From the NCBI GenBank assembly GCA_015066385.1, contig SVOJ01000003.1, forward strand, positions 124,001-188,000: 64,000 bases of DNA. The letters run 5' to 3'. The DNA is from Oscillospiraceae bacterium. Lineage in GTDB: Bacteria; Bacillota; Clostridia; Oscillospirales; Acutalibacteraceae. Below, piece after piece: positions 33,383 through 41,278 of the stretch. Each line of letters starts with the position of its first letter. The stretch's first letter is position 1. A program made the translations under genes and the position numbers. The notes beneath the pieces were generated by a model that saw only the letters and a list, made by a program, of their open reading frames with translations, made no database searches and was not told the DNA's origin.

Positions 33383-34072
33383 ATGATTGAAAATATTCTT
33401 TCCTTGCTATTTTCAAAAATTATTTTTCTTGCGTTACACATTGATAATCCCGGAATTTTTCCCCCGGCATTAAAGAAAAACGAAGAAGAAAAACTCTTGC
33501 AACAAATGCAAAATGGGGATCAAAATGCAAGAAAAAAACTGATTGAACACAACTTGCGGCTTGTGGTGCATGTTATAAAGAAATATTATGCTGCAGATTG
33601 TGAGCAGGATGACCTGATTTCAATAGGAACACTCGGTTTAATCAAAGCAGTCAATACATTTCAACCCGACAAAGGTGTGCGTCTTGCAACCTATGCCGCG
33701 CGCTGTATTGAAAATGAAATTCTTATGTATTTCAGAAGTCAGAAAAAGAGTATGCATGATATTTCTTTGGATGAGCCGATTGAAACGGACAGCGAAGGGA
33801 ATCCGCTGACATTGATGGATATTCTGTATACGGATGATACCATTTTTGAGGATATAAACAGAAAAACAGACTGTCGCAAGGTTCGTCAGTTTGTGTCGGA
33901 AATTGAAGATGAGAGAGAAAGAATGATTCTCACCCTGCGATACGGCTTGGATGGTAATGAACCGATGACACAAATAGAAGTCGGAAATCTTCTTGGTATT
34001 TCCCGTTCCTATGTTTCAAGAATTGAAACAAAATGCCTGAAAAAGTTAAAAAGAAGACTCTGCAATGAGTAG
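33383..34072 (+). CDS. sigK: Sporulation sigma factor SigK
   Basis: This 229-aa sigma-70-family factor matches SigK, the late mother-cell sigma factor. A hydrophobic leader (MIENILSLLFSKIIFLALHI, about 1-20) resembles the pro-sequence removed on activation. Region 2 follows with LIEHNLRLVVHVIKKYY, LISIGTLGLIKAVNTF and RLATYAARCIENEILMYFR. Region 4 has LTLRYGLDGNEPMTQIEVGNLLGISRSYVSRIETKCLKKL. The gene is uninterrupted, so no skin element is inserted. The ATG at 33383 directly follows the T-run of the dusB hairpin. A CATATAAAT in the hairpin loop resembles the element before cwlD. Its stop abuts the convergent esterase stop. Confidence 0.93.
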   Translation: MIENILSLLFSKIIFLALHIDNPGIFPPALKKNEEEKLLQQMQNGDQNARKKLIEHNLRLVVHVIKKYYAADCEQDDLISIGTLGLIKAVNTFQPDKGVRLATYAARCIENEILMYFRSQKKSMHDISLDEPIETDSEGNPLTLMDILYTDDTIFEDINRKTDCRKVRQFVSEIEDERERMILTLRYGLDGNEPMTQIEVGNLLGISRSYVSRIETKCLKKLKRRLCNE

Positions 34073-34984
34073 TTATATCATGTGCTTTTTCAGAAAATCC
34101 GTCATCTCATTATTGGTGATAATACTTTCCGGATACCATGGCTCAACTATGTTAAAGACGTGCGGCAACGCATGGTCTTTTCCTTTGTCCCAGAAGTGTA
34201 AAATATAAGGAATGGAAAGTTCATCGAGTTTTTTGCAGAATTTTTTGGTTTCACTGCCGATAAAATCCTGCTTACTGCTTGATAAGTACATAGGCGGCAT
34301 TTTACATTCCGGCAACAATTGCGTTGCATTGCAATAACGGTTGAGTTGCTTGTCATTCAGTTCATCACCGAGTACAAATCGGGCATATGTGCGTGCGAGC
34401 GGAATTCTGATTCCCGCCAACATATTTGGCATGGAGAATGCACCGCAGGTGAACGCGGCGGCACGGATTTTAAAGGACGGAAGCGTCACACCAAAGACTG
34501 CGGGTAGTTTATCACTTCCGAAAATTTCACAACACAGAGCCGCCAGATGACCGCCTGCACTGTCGCCTGTCAAAAATACATTGTTCATATCGGCAGGATA
34601 TGCGCCTGCATGATCTTCTATGTAATGAAATGCATCAAAACATTCGCGGATCTGCGTTTTATAATTTGCCTGCGGTGCAAGCGTATAGTTCAGGCTGAAA
34701 ACGGTAAAACCGCGGGATGCAAGATACATATTGTAGTACTTATTGATCTCCTTGTAACCGTACATCCAGCCACCGCCATGAATATCAATAATGACCGGCA
34801 GTTTTTCGGTTGTGTTTTCAGGGAAATATACATCGAACAAATGACTCTTGATGCCATCTGCAATATATGCAATATCACAAACTGTTTCAATGCCCGTTGG
34901 AGGACTCTGACGGGCTATGCGTTTTGCATCGCCTTTTTCTGTCATCCCCCAGAATGCTGTCAGAATTTTTGCGGAAATACCCAT
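34073..34984 (-). CDS. Alpha/beta-hydrolase esterase (HSL-like family)
   Basis: This 303-aa cytoplasmic esterase has the oxyanion-hole motif DIHGGGWMYG near residue 78, the nucleophile elbow TGDSAGGHLA near 148, a likely acid in the segment SKQDFIG near 235, and the catalytic His in KDHALPHVF near 273. These fit the hormone-sensitive-lipase/carboxylesterase group, acting on short acyl esters such as acetylated sugars. It follows tmcAL by 15 bases and is probably co-transcribed. The stop codon abuts that of sigK with no gap. The substrate is unknown. Confidence 0.88.
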   Translation of the reverse strand: MGISAKILTAFWGMTEKGDAKRIARQSPPTGIETVCDIAYIADGIKSHLFDVYFPENTTEKLPVIIDIHGGGWMYGYKEINKYYNMYLASRGFTVFSLNYTLAPQANYKTQIRECFDAFHYIEDHAGAYPADMNNVFLTGDSAGGHLAALCCEIFGSDKLPAVFGVTLPSFKIRAAAFTCGAFSMPNMLAGIRIPLARTYARFVLGDELNDKQLNRYCNATQLLPECKMPPMYLSSSKQDFIGSETKKFCKKLDELSIPYILHFWDKGKDHALPHVFNIVEPWYPESIITNNEMTDFLKKHMI

Positions 34985-34999
34985 TTTAAAACATCTCCT

Positions 35000-36208
35000 T
35001 TATATCTCGATGAAAATATTTTTTGTTTTATCAACCCCGCCGGGAAGTGGATTCGGTAAACAAAGATTGTAAAAATCGTTGGCACTTTGATTGAAATTGT
35101 ATACCTGTAATGCATAGTCATCCAATTTTGCAGCATCTGCATGGCGCATGATAATTGGTAAGGTTGCTTCGGTCTGCATTTTTTTCAGCATGCTTCTGCC
35201 GGCCTGATTCATGGCAAGAACTCTGAGATACGGCACTTTTTTCATTGGCTGCAGTTTATACATCCCCAGTGTTGCCTGCAATAAAGTTCTTCTGATTCTG
35301 GCATGGGTTATCTGTTTGTTTTTTGCAATATCACAAGCCTGCTCAAACGTAACTGCGTGTTGTACAGCATCATATAGCCGATGTTGTATGCCATTTCCGA
35401 CATACGGCAAGGCTGTCAAATTATCCGGTGACAGCATCTGCAAGCGGGCAATGGCTGCGAGATTGAATTTATTCAAATCCACAGGTGCTGATTTGTTGTT
35501 GATTTCTGTGTTCAGCAGTTGCAAGGAGTGAATTGGCATCGCATTATACAAATTGTATATTTCAAAATCCGAATTATACATTCTGTAAATTTCATTCCGT
35601 AAAAAGGATGCACTTGCAAAAGAATCGGTCGACATTTCAGCATCATGTTCACAGCCGATGCGCAAAATCGGCAATGGCATCACATTCGAATCCGCAATAC
35701 ATTTGCAATACTCCATTGCCAGCATATTATTAGGCTTTGATAAAAATGCACAAACCTGCGTCTCCCCTGCCTTGACCAGTGCACTGCTGACAGCAGCAGG
35801 GTAAGAAAGGCCTTTTTCCAGCAGCTGTCTGATTTTTATTTGTGTTGTGTCCGCCTGCAACTTATTTATCGCATTTTGCAACAATTGTAAATCTGTTGAT
35901 TCGCATCCAAATGAAAGAATATCAACAATACCGGTGGCTTTTATAAGCTGCACGGCACCGTCTGCAAAATCCTGTGCCGCGCTTGCTGACCAGGGCAACG
36001 GCAGTTCGATCACAAGATCAACACCACATTGCACAGCAGCCTGCGCGCGGACAAACCGGTCTAACACGGCAGGTGTTCCCCGCTGCACAAAATTACCGCT
36101 CATAACTGCAATCACATGACTGCATCCTTTTTCACGCGTTTTTTGTATATGATAATTATGCCCGTTGTGAAACGGATTGTACTCTGCAATAACAGCCGCT
36201 ATTTTCAT
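35000..36208 (-). CDS. tmcAL: tRNA(Met) cytidine acetate ligase
   Basis: This 402-aa enzyme is predicted to make N4-acetylcytidine at the wobble base of elongator tRNA-Met from acetate and ATP. The nucleotidyltransferase signature AAVIAEYNPFHNGHNYHI opens the protein, followed by VIAVMSGNFVQRGTPAVLDRFVRA near residue 36 and DLVIELPLPWSASAAQDFADGAV near 70, both typical of the former YlbM/DUF795 family. I chose the ATG at 36208, matching the family N-terminus; the track's ATG at 36220 is too close to GAGGTG. It lies divergent from ackA, an arrangement known in clostridia and consistent with shared use of acetate. Confidence 0.93.
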   Translation of the reverse strand: MKIAAVIAEYNPFHNGHNYHIQKTREKGCSHVIAVMSGNFVQRGTPAVLDRFVRAQAAVQCGVDLVIELPLPWSASAAQDFADGAVQLIKATGIVDILSFGCESTDLQLLQNAINKLQADTTQIKIRQLLEKGLSYPAAVSSALVKAGETQVCAFLSKPNNMLAMEYCKCIADSNVMPLPILRIGCEHDAEMSTDSFASASFLRNEIYRMYNSDFEIYNLYNAMPIHSLQLLNTEINNKSAPVDLNKFNLAAIARLQMLSPDNLTALPYVGNGIQHRLYDAVQHAVTFEQACDIAKNKQITHARIRRTLLQATLGMYKLQPMKKVPYLRVLAMNQAGRSMLKKMQTEATLPIIMRHADAAKLDDYALQVYNFNQSANDFYNLCLPNPLPGGVDKTKNIFIEI

Positions 36209-36275
36209 GCCGCCATTCACCTCTTTTTTACAACAATATCATATTTACAAAACAAACTCAAGAATATTTTACGAT

Positions 36276-36299
36276 TGTAATATTTTTATGTAATATTTT
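36276..36299. repeat. Tandem TGTAATATTTT repeats upstream of ackA
   Basis: TGTAATATTTT occurs at 36276-36286 and 36289-36299. The core AATATTTT recurs at 36263-36270 and in the ackA promoter spacer (36319-36326). The A/T-rich boxes could be an UP-element or a regulator site. Confidence 0.5.
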
Positions 36300-36310
36300 C
36301 TGCATTGGGC

Positions 36311-36338
36311 TTGAAAAAAATATTTTTAATGGTATAAT
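36311..36338 (+). promoter_or_regulatory. ackA promoter
   Basis: TTGAAA (36311-36316), 16 bases, TATAAT (36333-36338). Confidence 0.75.
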
Positions 36339-36378
36339 ATGAAAGGTTAATTTTTAGTAGAAAACGGAGGAAAATATA

Positions 36379-37587
36379 GTGAAAGTTCTTGTTATTAACT
36401 GCGGCAGTTCTTCGCTGAAATATCAATTGATTGATATGGATGGCGAAATCACCATTGCAAAAGGTATTTGTGAAAGAATTTCCATGGGCGGTCATGTGGA
36501 AGCAAAAGTGATCGCAACAGGCGAAAAACTTGAATATGATATGGATCTTCCCAATCATACCGTTGCTTTTCAGGAAGTTAAAAAGTGCCTGACAGAAGGC
36601 ACAACAAAAGTCATTGACGATCTCAGCGAAATCGGCGCAGTCGGTCATCGTATCGTGCAGGGCGGCTCACTGTTCAACAAGAGTGTTCTTGTTGACGACA
36701 GTGTTATCGACGGCATTGAAAGTCTTTGCGATCTTGCTCCCCTTCACAATCCCGCACACATCCAGGGTATTCGCGCCAGTCTTGAAGTTTTCGGTAAAGA
36801 TGTTCCCGAAATTTGTGTATTTGACAATGCATTCCACTCCACCATGCCCCCTGAAGCATATCTGTTCGGAATTCCTTATGAATTCTATGAAAAATATGCA
36901 ATCAGAAAATACGGTTTCCATGGTACTTCCCATCGCTATGTAAGCGCTGAATGTGCACGTATTATGGGCAAAGATATTGAAGATCTCAAGATCATCACCT
37001 GCCATCTCGGCAATGGTTCTTCCATTACTGCAGTCAAGGGCGGTAAGGTAATCGATACCACCATGGGGCTCACCCCTCTGGATGGGCTTATTATGGGCAC
37101 TCGTTCCGGTGCAATTGACCCCTCCGCAGTTACATTCCTGCAGGAAAAAGAAGGTTGGACTCCTGCTCAAACCAGCAATTACCTCAACAAGCTGTCCGGC
37201 ATGAAAGCAGTTTCCGGCGTTTCCCATGATGACCGTGACATCCTTGCAGCTGCCGCCGAAGGCAACGAAAGAGCACAGATTGCACTGAATATGCTCTGGT
37301 ATCAAATCAGAAAGTACATTGGTGCTTATATCGCAGCAATGCAGGGTGTTGATGCCATCGTTTTCACAGGCGGCATCGGCGAAAACTCCCAGCCGCTTCG
37401 TAAGAATGTTGTTGAAAGTCTGTCTTATCTCGGCATCGGTTTCAATGAAGAAGTCAACAAAACAGCAATCAGAGGTAACGGCGGTGAACTTTCCACAGCA
37501 GATTCCAAGGTTCGCGTGTTTGTTATTCCGACCAACGAAGAACTTATGATCGCACGCGACGCTAAAGAAATTGCTTCTGCACTTTAA
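36379..37587 (+). CDS. ackA: Acetate kinase
   Basis: This 402-aa ASKHA kinase makes ATP and acetate from acetyl phosphate, the main energy-yielding step of many fermenters. Motifs: VLVINCGSSSLKYQLID at the N-terminus, IGAVGHRIVQGG near residue 88, VFDNAFHSTMPPEAYLFGIPY near 148, RKYGFHGTSHRYVS near 178, CHLGNGSSITAVKGGK near 207, TRSGAIDPS, and IVFTGGIGENS near 330. The start is GTG at 36379 after CGGAGG. The usual neighbour pta is not in the window. It has its own promoter and terminator. Confidence 0.98.
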   Translation: MKVLVINCGSSSLKYQLIDMDGEITIAKGICERISMGGHVEAKVIATGEKLEYDMDLPNHTVAFQEVKKCLTEGTTKVIDDLSEIGAVGHRIVQGGSLFNKSVLVDDSVIDGIESLCDLAPLHNPAHIQGIRASLEVFGKDVPEICVFDNAFHSTMPPEAYLFGIPYEFYEKYAIRKYGFHGTSHRYVSAECARIMGKDIEDLKIITCHLGNGSSITAVKGGKVIDTTMGLTPLDGLIMGTRSGAIDPSAVTFLQEKEGWTPAQTSNYLNKLSGMKAVSGVSHDDRDILAAAAEGNERAQIALNMLWYQIRKYIGAYIAAMQGVDAIVFTGGIGENSQPLRKNVVESLSYLGIGFNEEVNKTAIRGNGGELSTADSKVRVFVIPTNEELMIARDAKEIASAL

Positions 37588-37594
37588 TCATATT

Positions 37595-37632
37595 AAAAAA
37601 CAAAGCGGAATCCCATGCGGATTCCGCTTTAT
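37595..37632. terminator. Terminator after ackA
   Basis: Perfect 12-base arms AAAGCGGAATCC and GGATTCCGCTTT around a 5-base loop; the A-run on the left gives a T-run for the convergent coat gene on the minus strand. Confidence 0.88.
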
Positions 37633-37645
37633 CTTTTGTAATGTC

Positions 37646-37915
37646 TTACAATGTTGATTGTATTCCGGTGTATTTTGTCTTTGCCTGCTGCACTGCAGTC
37701 TGCTCGGCATTTGCCGGTGCATACCATCCGCGTTTTTTCATTTCATTAAAAACATCAGCCTGCATATTGTGTTCTTCTCGCAAAATGGTGAGCATATCCG
37801 TTCGCAAGGCATCATTGGTGCATTCATTGGAAAATGTGTTATAAATGCTTGCAATCATTTTCTGTCCTGAAAGCACATCGCTCATCATTTCTTTGTCACC
37901 CAAATTACCGTACAT
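37646..37915 (-). CDS. CotF-family spore coat protein
   Basis: This 89-aa protein matches the short Coat F domain, a ferritin-like helical fold found in spore coat proteins. Typical features are MSDVLSGQKMIASIYNTFSNEC, RTDMLTILREEHNMQADVFNEM and the aromatic RGWYAPANAEQTAVQQAK close to the end. It has no signal peptide. GGAGGAGTAT-type sequence precedes the ATG. It follows a second small helical protein by 12 bases, and the two likely act together in coat assembly under a mother-cell sigma factor. Confidence 0.88.
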   Translation of the reverse strand: MYGNLGDKEMMSDVLSGQKMIASIYNTFSNECTNDALRTDMLTILREEHNMQADVFNEMKKRGWYAPANAEQTAVQQAKTKYTGIQSTL

Positions 37916-37927
37916 AATACTCCTCCG

Positions 37928-38107
37928 TTACTGTAAGTGATTCAAAAGTGTATCAAAATGTTTTTTGTGTTGCGCAACAATCTGATCGCAACATGTTTTC
38001 AATTGCGGATCACTGAGTTGAGATGAGTAGGTTTTCATTTTCTTGATAATCAACTCTTCCGCACCAAGTTGATCTTCAATCGCTTTGAGTTCTTCTGCTG
38101 TCAGCAT
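37928..38107 (-). CDS. Small helical spore-coat-associated protein (partner of the CotF-like protein)
   Basis: This 59-aa protein (MLTAEELKAIEDQLGAEELIIKK onward) is predicted to be two helices with Cys residues in LKTCCDQIVAQHKKHF. It resembles the short partner proteins encoded next to CotF-type coat genes in Clostridia. I chose the ATG at 38107, 6-7 bases after AGGAGA; the track start runs into the promoter. It is first of the two-gene coat operon. The function is inferred from its neighbour. Confidence 0.75.
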   Translation of the reverse strand: MLTAEELKAIEDQLGAEELIIKKMKTYSSQLSDPQLKTCCDQIVAQHKKHFDTLLNHLQ

Positions 38108-38137
38108 GACGCATCTCTCCTTTTTTTTGAAATCAAC

Positions 38138-38169
38138 ATCAGTATGGCACGAAAAGATTTCAAGTATAC
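38138..38169 (-). promoter_or_regulatory. Possible sporulation promoter of the two coat genes
   Basis: Minus strand GTATACT (38169-38163), 16 bases, CATACTGAT (38146-38138), resembling sigma-E/sigma-K type elements. The match is loose. Confidence 0.35.
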
Positions 38170-38202
38170 AAAAAAACAGCCGATAGAGGCTGTTTTTTTT
38201 AA
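38168..38202 (-). terminator. Terminator of the DEDDh exonuclease gene
   Basis: AAAAAACAGCC pairs with GGCTGTTTTTT around GATAGA. The minus strand continues with T residues. Confidence 0.75.
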
Positions 38203-39065
38203 TTCTCATTATCCGTATCCTGCGTTTTTTTCATTTCAGTTATATTGGTTTTCACATCAATACGGTCGTAATATTCTTTGAACTTCACATGGAAGGTCAC
38301 CAATCGCTCACAATTTTTACATAAAAAGATAGCAGAAAATGACTGATTGATACACTTCCAGTCGCTCATTCGTTTCATCGGAGCAGAGCAAAGATCACAA
38401 TCGCATTTCATTTTCGACTTGTCGATTTTGGGATTGTTGATGTTGGTAATATACGCTGCCTTAAAAGACAGCTTTTTATAAAACGCATCGTCACAAATAA
38501 CAGCGAGATTAAGCAGATGTTCGCGGTTATAGCATTTCTTCAAGCAACGCAGACCAAGCAAACTATCTTCCAGTGCACGATGAAAATTGCAATTACTTAC
38601 ATCGATCCCCATTTCGGTTGCGGCATTCACCAAACCGATTTGCTGCGTACCGACATTGACAATGAATTCCTGGCAATATTTTTGCAAATCAACATATTGC
38701 GTTAAAAACGGGATTTGTTTGGTACCGCAAAACATATCAAAATTATCTACAAGTACACGAATGTCCGAATTTCCCCACGAGAGAAAAATGCAATCCCTGT
38801 TGCCGATCCATTTTTCAAATTCCGCAAAAGCGCGATGAAAAGAGATTCCCATGCGCATATCTTCATTTGTGATATGTGTAAGGTTTTTTACCCTGCCGGA
38901 CAATTTTTTAATCAATTGAGATTTAATAATTACGGAATACGTGTCTATAACATCCAGATGTTCGTCCACCAAAACTGCGCCGATTTCCAGTATTTCATTT
39001 ACAAAACATTTTTTGATCTTGTTGTAAGAATTATTCCACTCAAGATCCATGATCACATAAAACAC
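38199..39065 (-). CDS. DEDDh 3'-5' exonuclease with C-terminal zinc-ribbon-like segment
   Basis: This 288-aa protein has the exonuclease fold of the RNase T/DnaQ group. ExoI is MDLEWNN (Asp-x-Glu), with NEILEIGAVLVDE following; ExoII is in FLSWGNSDIRVL; ExoIII is NFHRALEDSLLGL with the catalytic His and Asp. After residue about 220, four cysteines in CDCDLCSAP and LCKNCERL suggest a zinc ribbon not found in the basic fold. It has no operon partner. Whether it acts on RNA or DNA cannot be told from the sequence. Confidence 0.88.
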   Translation of the reverse strand: MFYVIMDLEWNNSYNKIKKCFVNEILEIGAVLVDEHLDVIDTYSVIIKSQLIKKLSGRVKNLTHITNEDMRMGISFHRAFAEFEKWIGNRDCIFLSWGNSDIRVLVDNFDMFCGTKQIPFLTQYVDLQKYCQEFIVNVGTQQIGLVNAATEMGIDVSNCNFHRALEDSLLGLRCLKKCYNREHLLNLAVICDDAFYKKLSFKAAYITNINNPKIDKSKMKCDCDLCSAPMKRMSDWKCINQSFSAIFLCKNCERLVTFHVKFKEYYDRIDVKTNITEMKKTQDTDNEN

Positions 39066-39142
39066 TTACTCACCTCCGCCTGTTTTTTAAGAATAGCATA
39101 TTCAGCACAATAAATCAACAATAAATTAAAATATTATGCCGT

Positions 39143-39178
39143 AAAAAAAGAACACACCGCACATGACGATGTGTTCTC
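39143..39178 (-). terminator. Terminator of the dockerin-protein gene
   Basis: Minus strand AGAACACA, 13-base loop, TGTGTTCT, then seven T residues. Confidence 0.75.
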
Positions 39179-39189
39179 TTAAATTTCAC

Positions 39190-41130
39190 TTACGGTTCAA
39201 GACCAACCGAAATACGAAGAATGGAACGGGCATCAGCTGAAGTTACAGAGCCGTCTCTGTCATAATCGGCCATGTCTACACTGAGCGCACCTAACGTATC
39301 TACCGATTCAAGTTCAACCGCAATACGAAGCGCAAGACGAGCATCACCTGAAGTAAGTTTGCCATCGCCGTCTGCATCGCCGTAAAGAAGTTCTTCGTTT
39401 GCAATGATGGAAATAATCAATGCCGTGGTAACATTTCCATAACGCAATGTCACAAACTGAATGTCTTCATCGCTTGTAAGATCAAATCCGGATATAATAA
39501 CATCCTCAGGGGCAACGGCAATTGTTTCGCCGTTGGCAAGAGTTGCGGTAAGAGCAATACCTTTCAAATCCAATTGTTCATCGGAGAAACGGGTATATTC
39601 TCTTTTTACAGGTTGTTCCGTGATGGTCAGACTGATGGGGTCTGTGGGATCAGGCTTTTCTTCAACCGTAATCTCAAACGATGTTTCAATCTCGAAATAA
39701 CGCACTATAATGGTTTTTGTGCCAACCTCAGATAAATCAAAACCGATGAATTCAAGGTCATTCAGGCGAATATTTTCCACAGTACCGTCTGCATAAATGC
39801 CATTCACCTTCAGACCTGTTGTAACAAGTGTTTCTTCAGTATTCTGGAAATAATTTGTTTTGATCGGCAATGAAACAATCTGAAGTGTTTCGGGATAGAC
39901 TACCAACGGCTCAACTTCGACTTCAAATGTCGCAGTTACTGTGCGATAGGTTACCGTAATTGTCTGCTTGCCGATCTTTGAAGGATTGAAACCGCTTGCG
40001 ACAAGATCTTTTTCATCGACGGTTTTCACTCGTCCGTCTGCGAAGGAAGCTTTTACAACAATGCCGTTGAGCATAACTTCATCAACGGATTCCTGCTTAT
40101 AAACCAACAAATCGGGAGTCTTTTCGATCACAATGCCGGACGGAATATCGGGTTCAATTGTGATTGGCAAGCCGGTTGTTTTGCCTAAATATTCCAGTGT
40201 TACAGTAATTTCACCTATGGTTGTCGTTATAAAATCTTTAACAATAATATCTTCCAAATCTTTGCCTTTAAGCTCCCATGGACCAGAATCGGAGAAATTC
40301 GCAACAATTACAGCACCTGTCAAATCAAAAGGCTCAGTACTGTCTTGCAGATAAGACAACTTTGTGGGAGGGGTCTTAACATAGATATCCTCAGGAGTTG
40401 GAACGCCGACAAAAATAACATATTTGTCTGATACATTACCAAATTCAACCGTTACTTCATACATCATGTTTTGATCAATTGTATTGAACGGCTTATCGAG
40501 CTTAATTGTACAAATTTCAGGCGGAATTGTAGTTCTTATGCCGTTAGACCAAATTGCGGTAATATTTAACGAAGTAAAATCCGGTTCACTTACAAGACCA
40601 TCCGCCTCATAGAACATATCTTCCGGATCGCAACTGACTCTGATAGATGTAACCGTAGGAATTTCCCAAGTAACAGAACCGTCGGTAAGGATGGAAGAAT
40701 CTGCACCGGTGTTATCCATACTGATGTAAACATTCTTCATCGTTGCATTGAAACCGTAATTTTTGCTATTCGTATCCAGAACATCAAAATCGATTTTTAC
40801 CATTTTGCTCTTATATGCATGGGTGGCGGCAAAAAAATTGACAAGCAACTTGCCATCTTCCTGTTTTGTAACAGAGGCAAAATCACCTTCACGAGTCGAA
40901 ATGACTGCAGAAGATGTGTATTCCAGAACCTCTGCATCATATTCGACATAAAACTGGGTAGAAGTCAGGAATGTTGCACCGCCGGTAAATTCAACTGAAA
41001 TTGTGTTGTGGCTGGTTGGAATCATTTCCGCATCAATGACCGTATCAGCATTTGCGGAAAGAGCAAATGCAGCAAACAGACAAATCAAAGCCGTGAGCAA
41101 AAAGATAAGTTTAAACTTTTTCATTTTCAT
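39190..41130 (-). CDS. Secreted protein with cohesin-like domain, Ig-like repeats and a type I dockerin
   Basis: This 646-aa exported protein starts with a signal peptide (FKLIFLLTALICLFAAFALSANA). Residues about 25-155 look like a cohesin or related beta-sandwich (FYVEYDAEVLEYTSSAV, VKIDFDVLDTN). About four Ig-like repeats follow, with the repeated frame Y.Q...E.L...G..V.A.F.DG (about 165-570). The C-terminus is a dockerin with two calcium loops: DADGDGKLTSGDARLALRIAV and DYDRDGSVTSADARSILRISV. A dockerin at the end of a non-catalytic protein suggests a structural or adaptor part of a cell-surface complex. ATGs at 41133, 41130 and 41124 are all possible; the middle one is best spaced from AAAGGA. 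No catalytic domain is visible. Confidence 0.83.
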   Translation of the reverse strand: MKMKKFKLIFLLTALICLFAAFALSANADTVIDAEMIPTSHNTISVEFTGGATFLTSTQFYVEYDAEVLEYTSSAVISTREGDFASVTKQEDGKLLVNFFAATHAYKSKMVKIDFDVLDTNSKNYGFNATMKNVYISMDNTGADSSILTDGSVTWEIPTVTSIRVSCDPEDMFYEADGLVSEPDFTSLNITAIWSNGIRTTIPPEICTIKLDKPFNTIDQNMMYEVTVEFGNVSDKYVIFVGVPTPEDIYVKTPPTKLSYLQDSTEPFDLTGAVIVANFSDSGPWELKGKDLEDIIVKDFITTTIGEITVTLEYLGKTTGLPITIEPDIPSGIVIEKTPDLLVYKQESVDEVMLNGIVVKASFADGRVKTVDEKDLVASGFNPSKIGKQTITVTYRTVTATFEVEVEPLVVYPETLQIVSLPIKTNYFQNTEETLVTTGLKVNGIYADGTVENIRLNDLEFIGFDLSEVGTKTIIVRYFEIETSFEITVEEKPDPTDPISLTITEQPVKREYTRFSDEQLDLKGIALTATLANGETIAVAPEDVIISGFDLTSDEDIQFVTLRYGNVTTALIISIIANEELLYGDADGDGKLTSGDARLALRIAVELESVDTLGALSVDMADYDRDGSVTSADARSILRISVGLEP

Positions 41131-41156
41131 CATATTCCTTTCGCATAGATGTAATA

Positions 41157-41185
41157 ATTATAGCAAATAAAAAACGAATTTTCAA
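41157..41185 (-). promoter_or_regulatory. Promoter of the dockerin-protein gene
   Basis: Minus strand TTGAAA, 17 bases, TATAAT with a TGC extended element. Confidence 0.75.
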
Positions 41186-41229
41186 TAGTAAAATTTCATT
41201 TTATCATATTGTTTTCGCAATAACGAAAG

Positions 41230-41258
41230 TTGACAACAGTGTTTTCAGTATGTATAAT
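41230..41258 (+). promoter_or_regulatory. Promoter of the GH2 gene
   Basis: TTGACA (41230-41235), 17 bases, TATAAT (41253-41258): a consensus sigma-A promoter, divergent from the dockerin gene. Confidence 0.85.
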
Positions 41259-41278
41259 AGTATGCAAAGGAGGAATTG

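Noticed and set aside
33383-34072. skin-like element interrupting sigK
   Set aside because: The reading frame runs unbroken from pro-sequence through region 4, so no intervening element is present.
36241-36338. cre (CcpA) or CodY box before ackA
   Set aside because: No segment matches either consensus well; only AT-rich repeats are seen.
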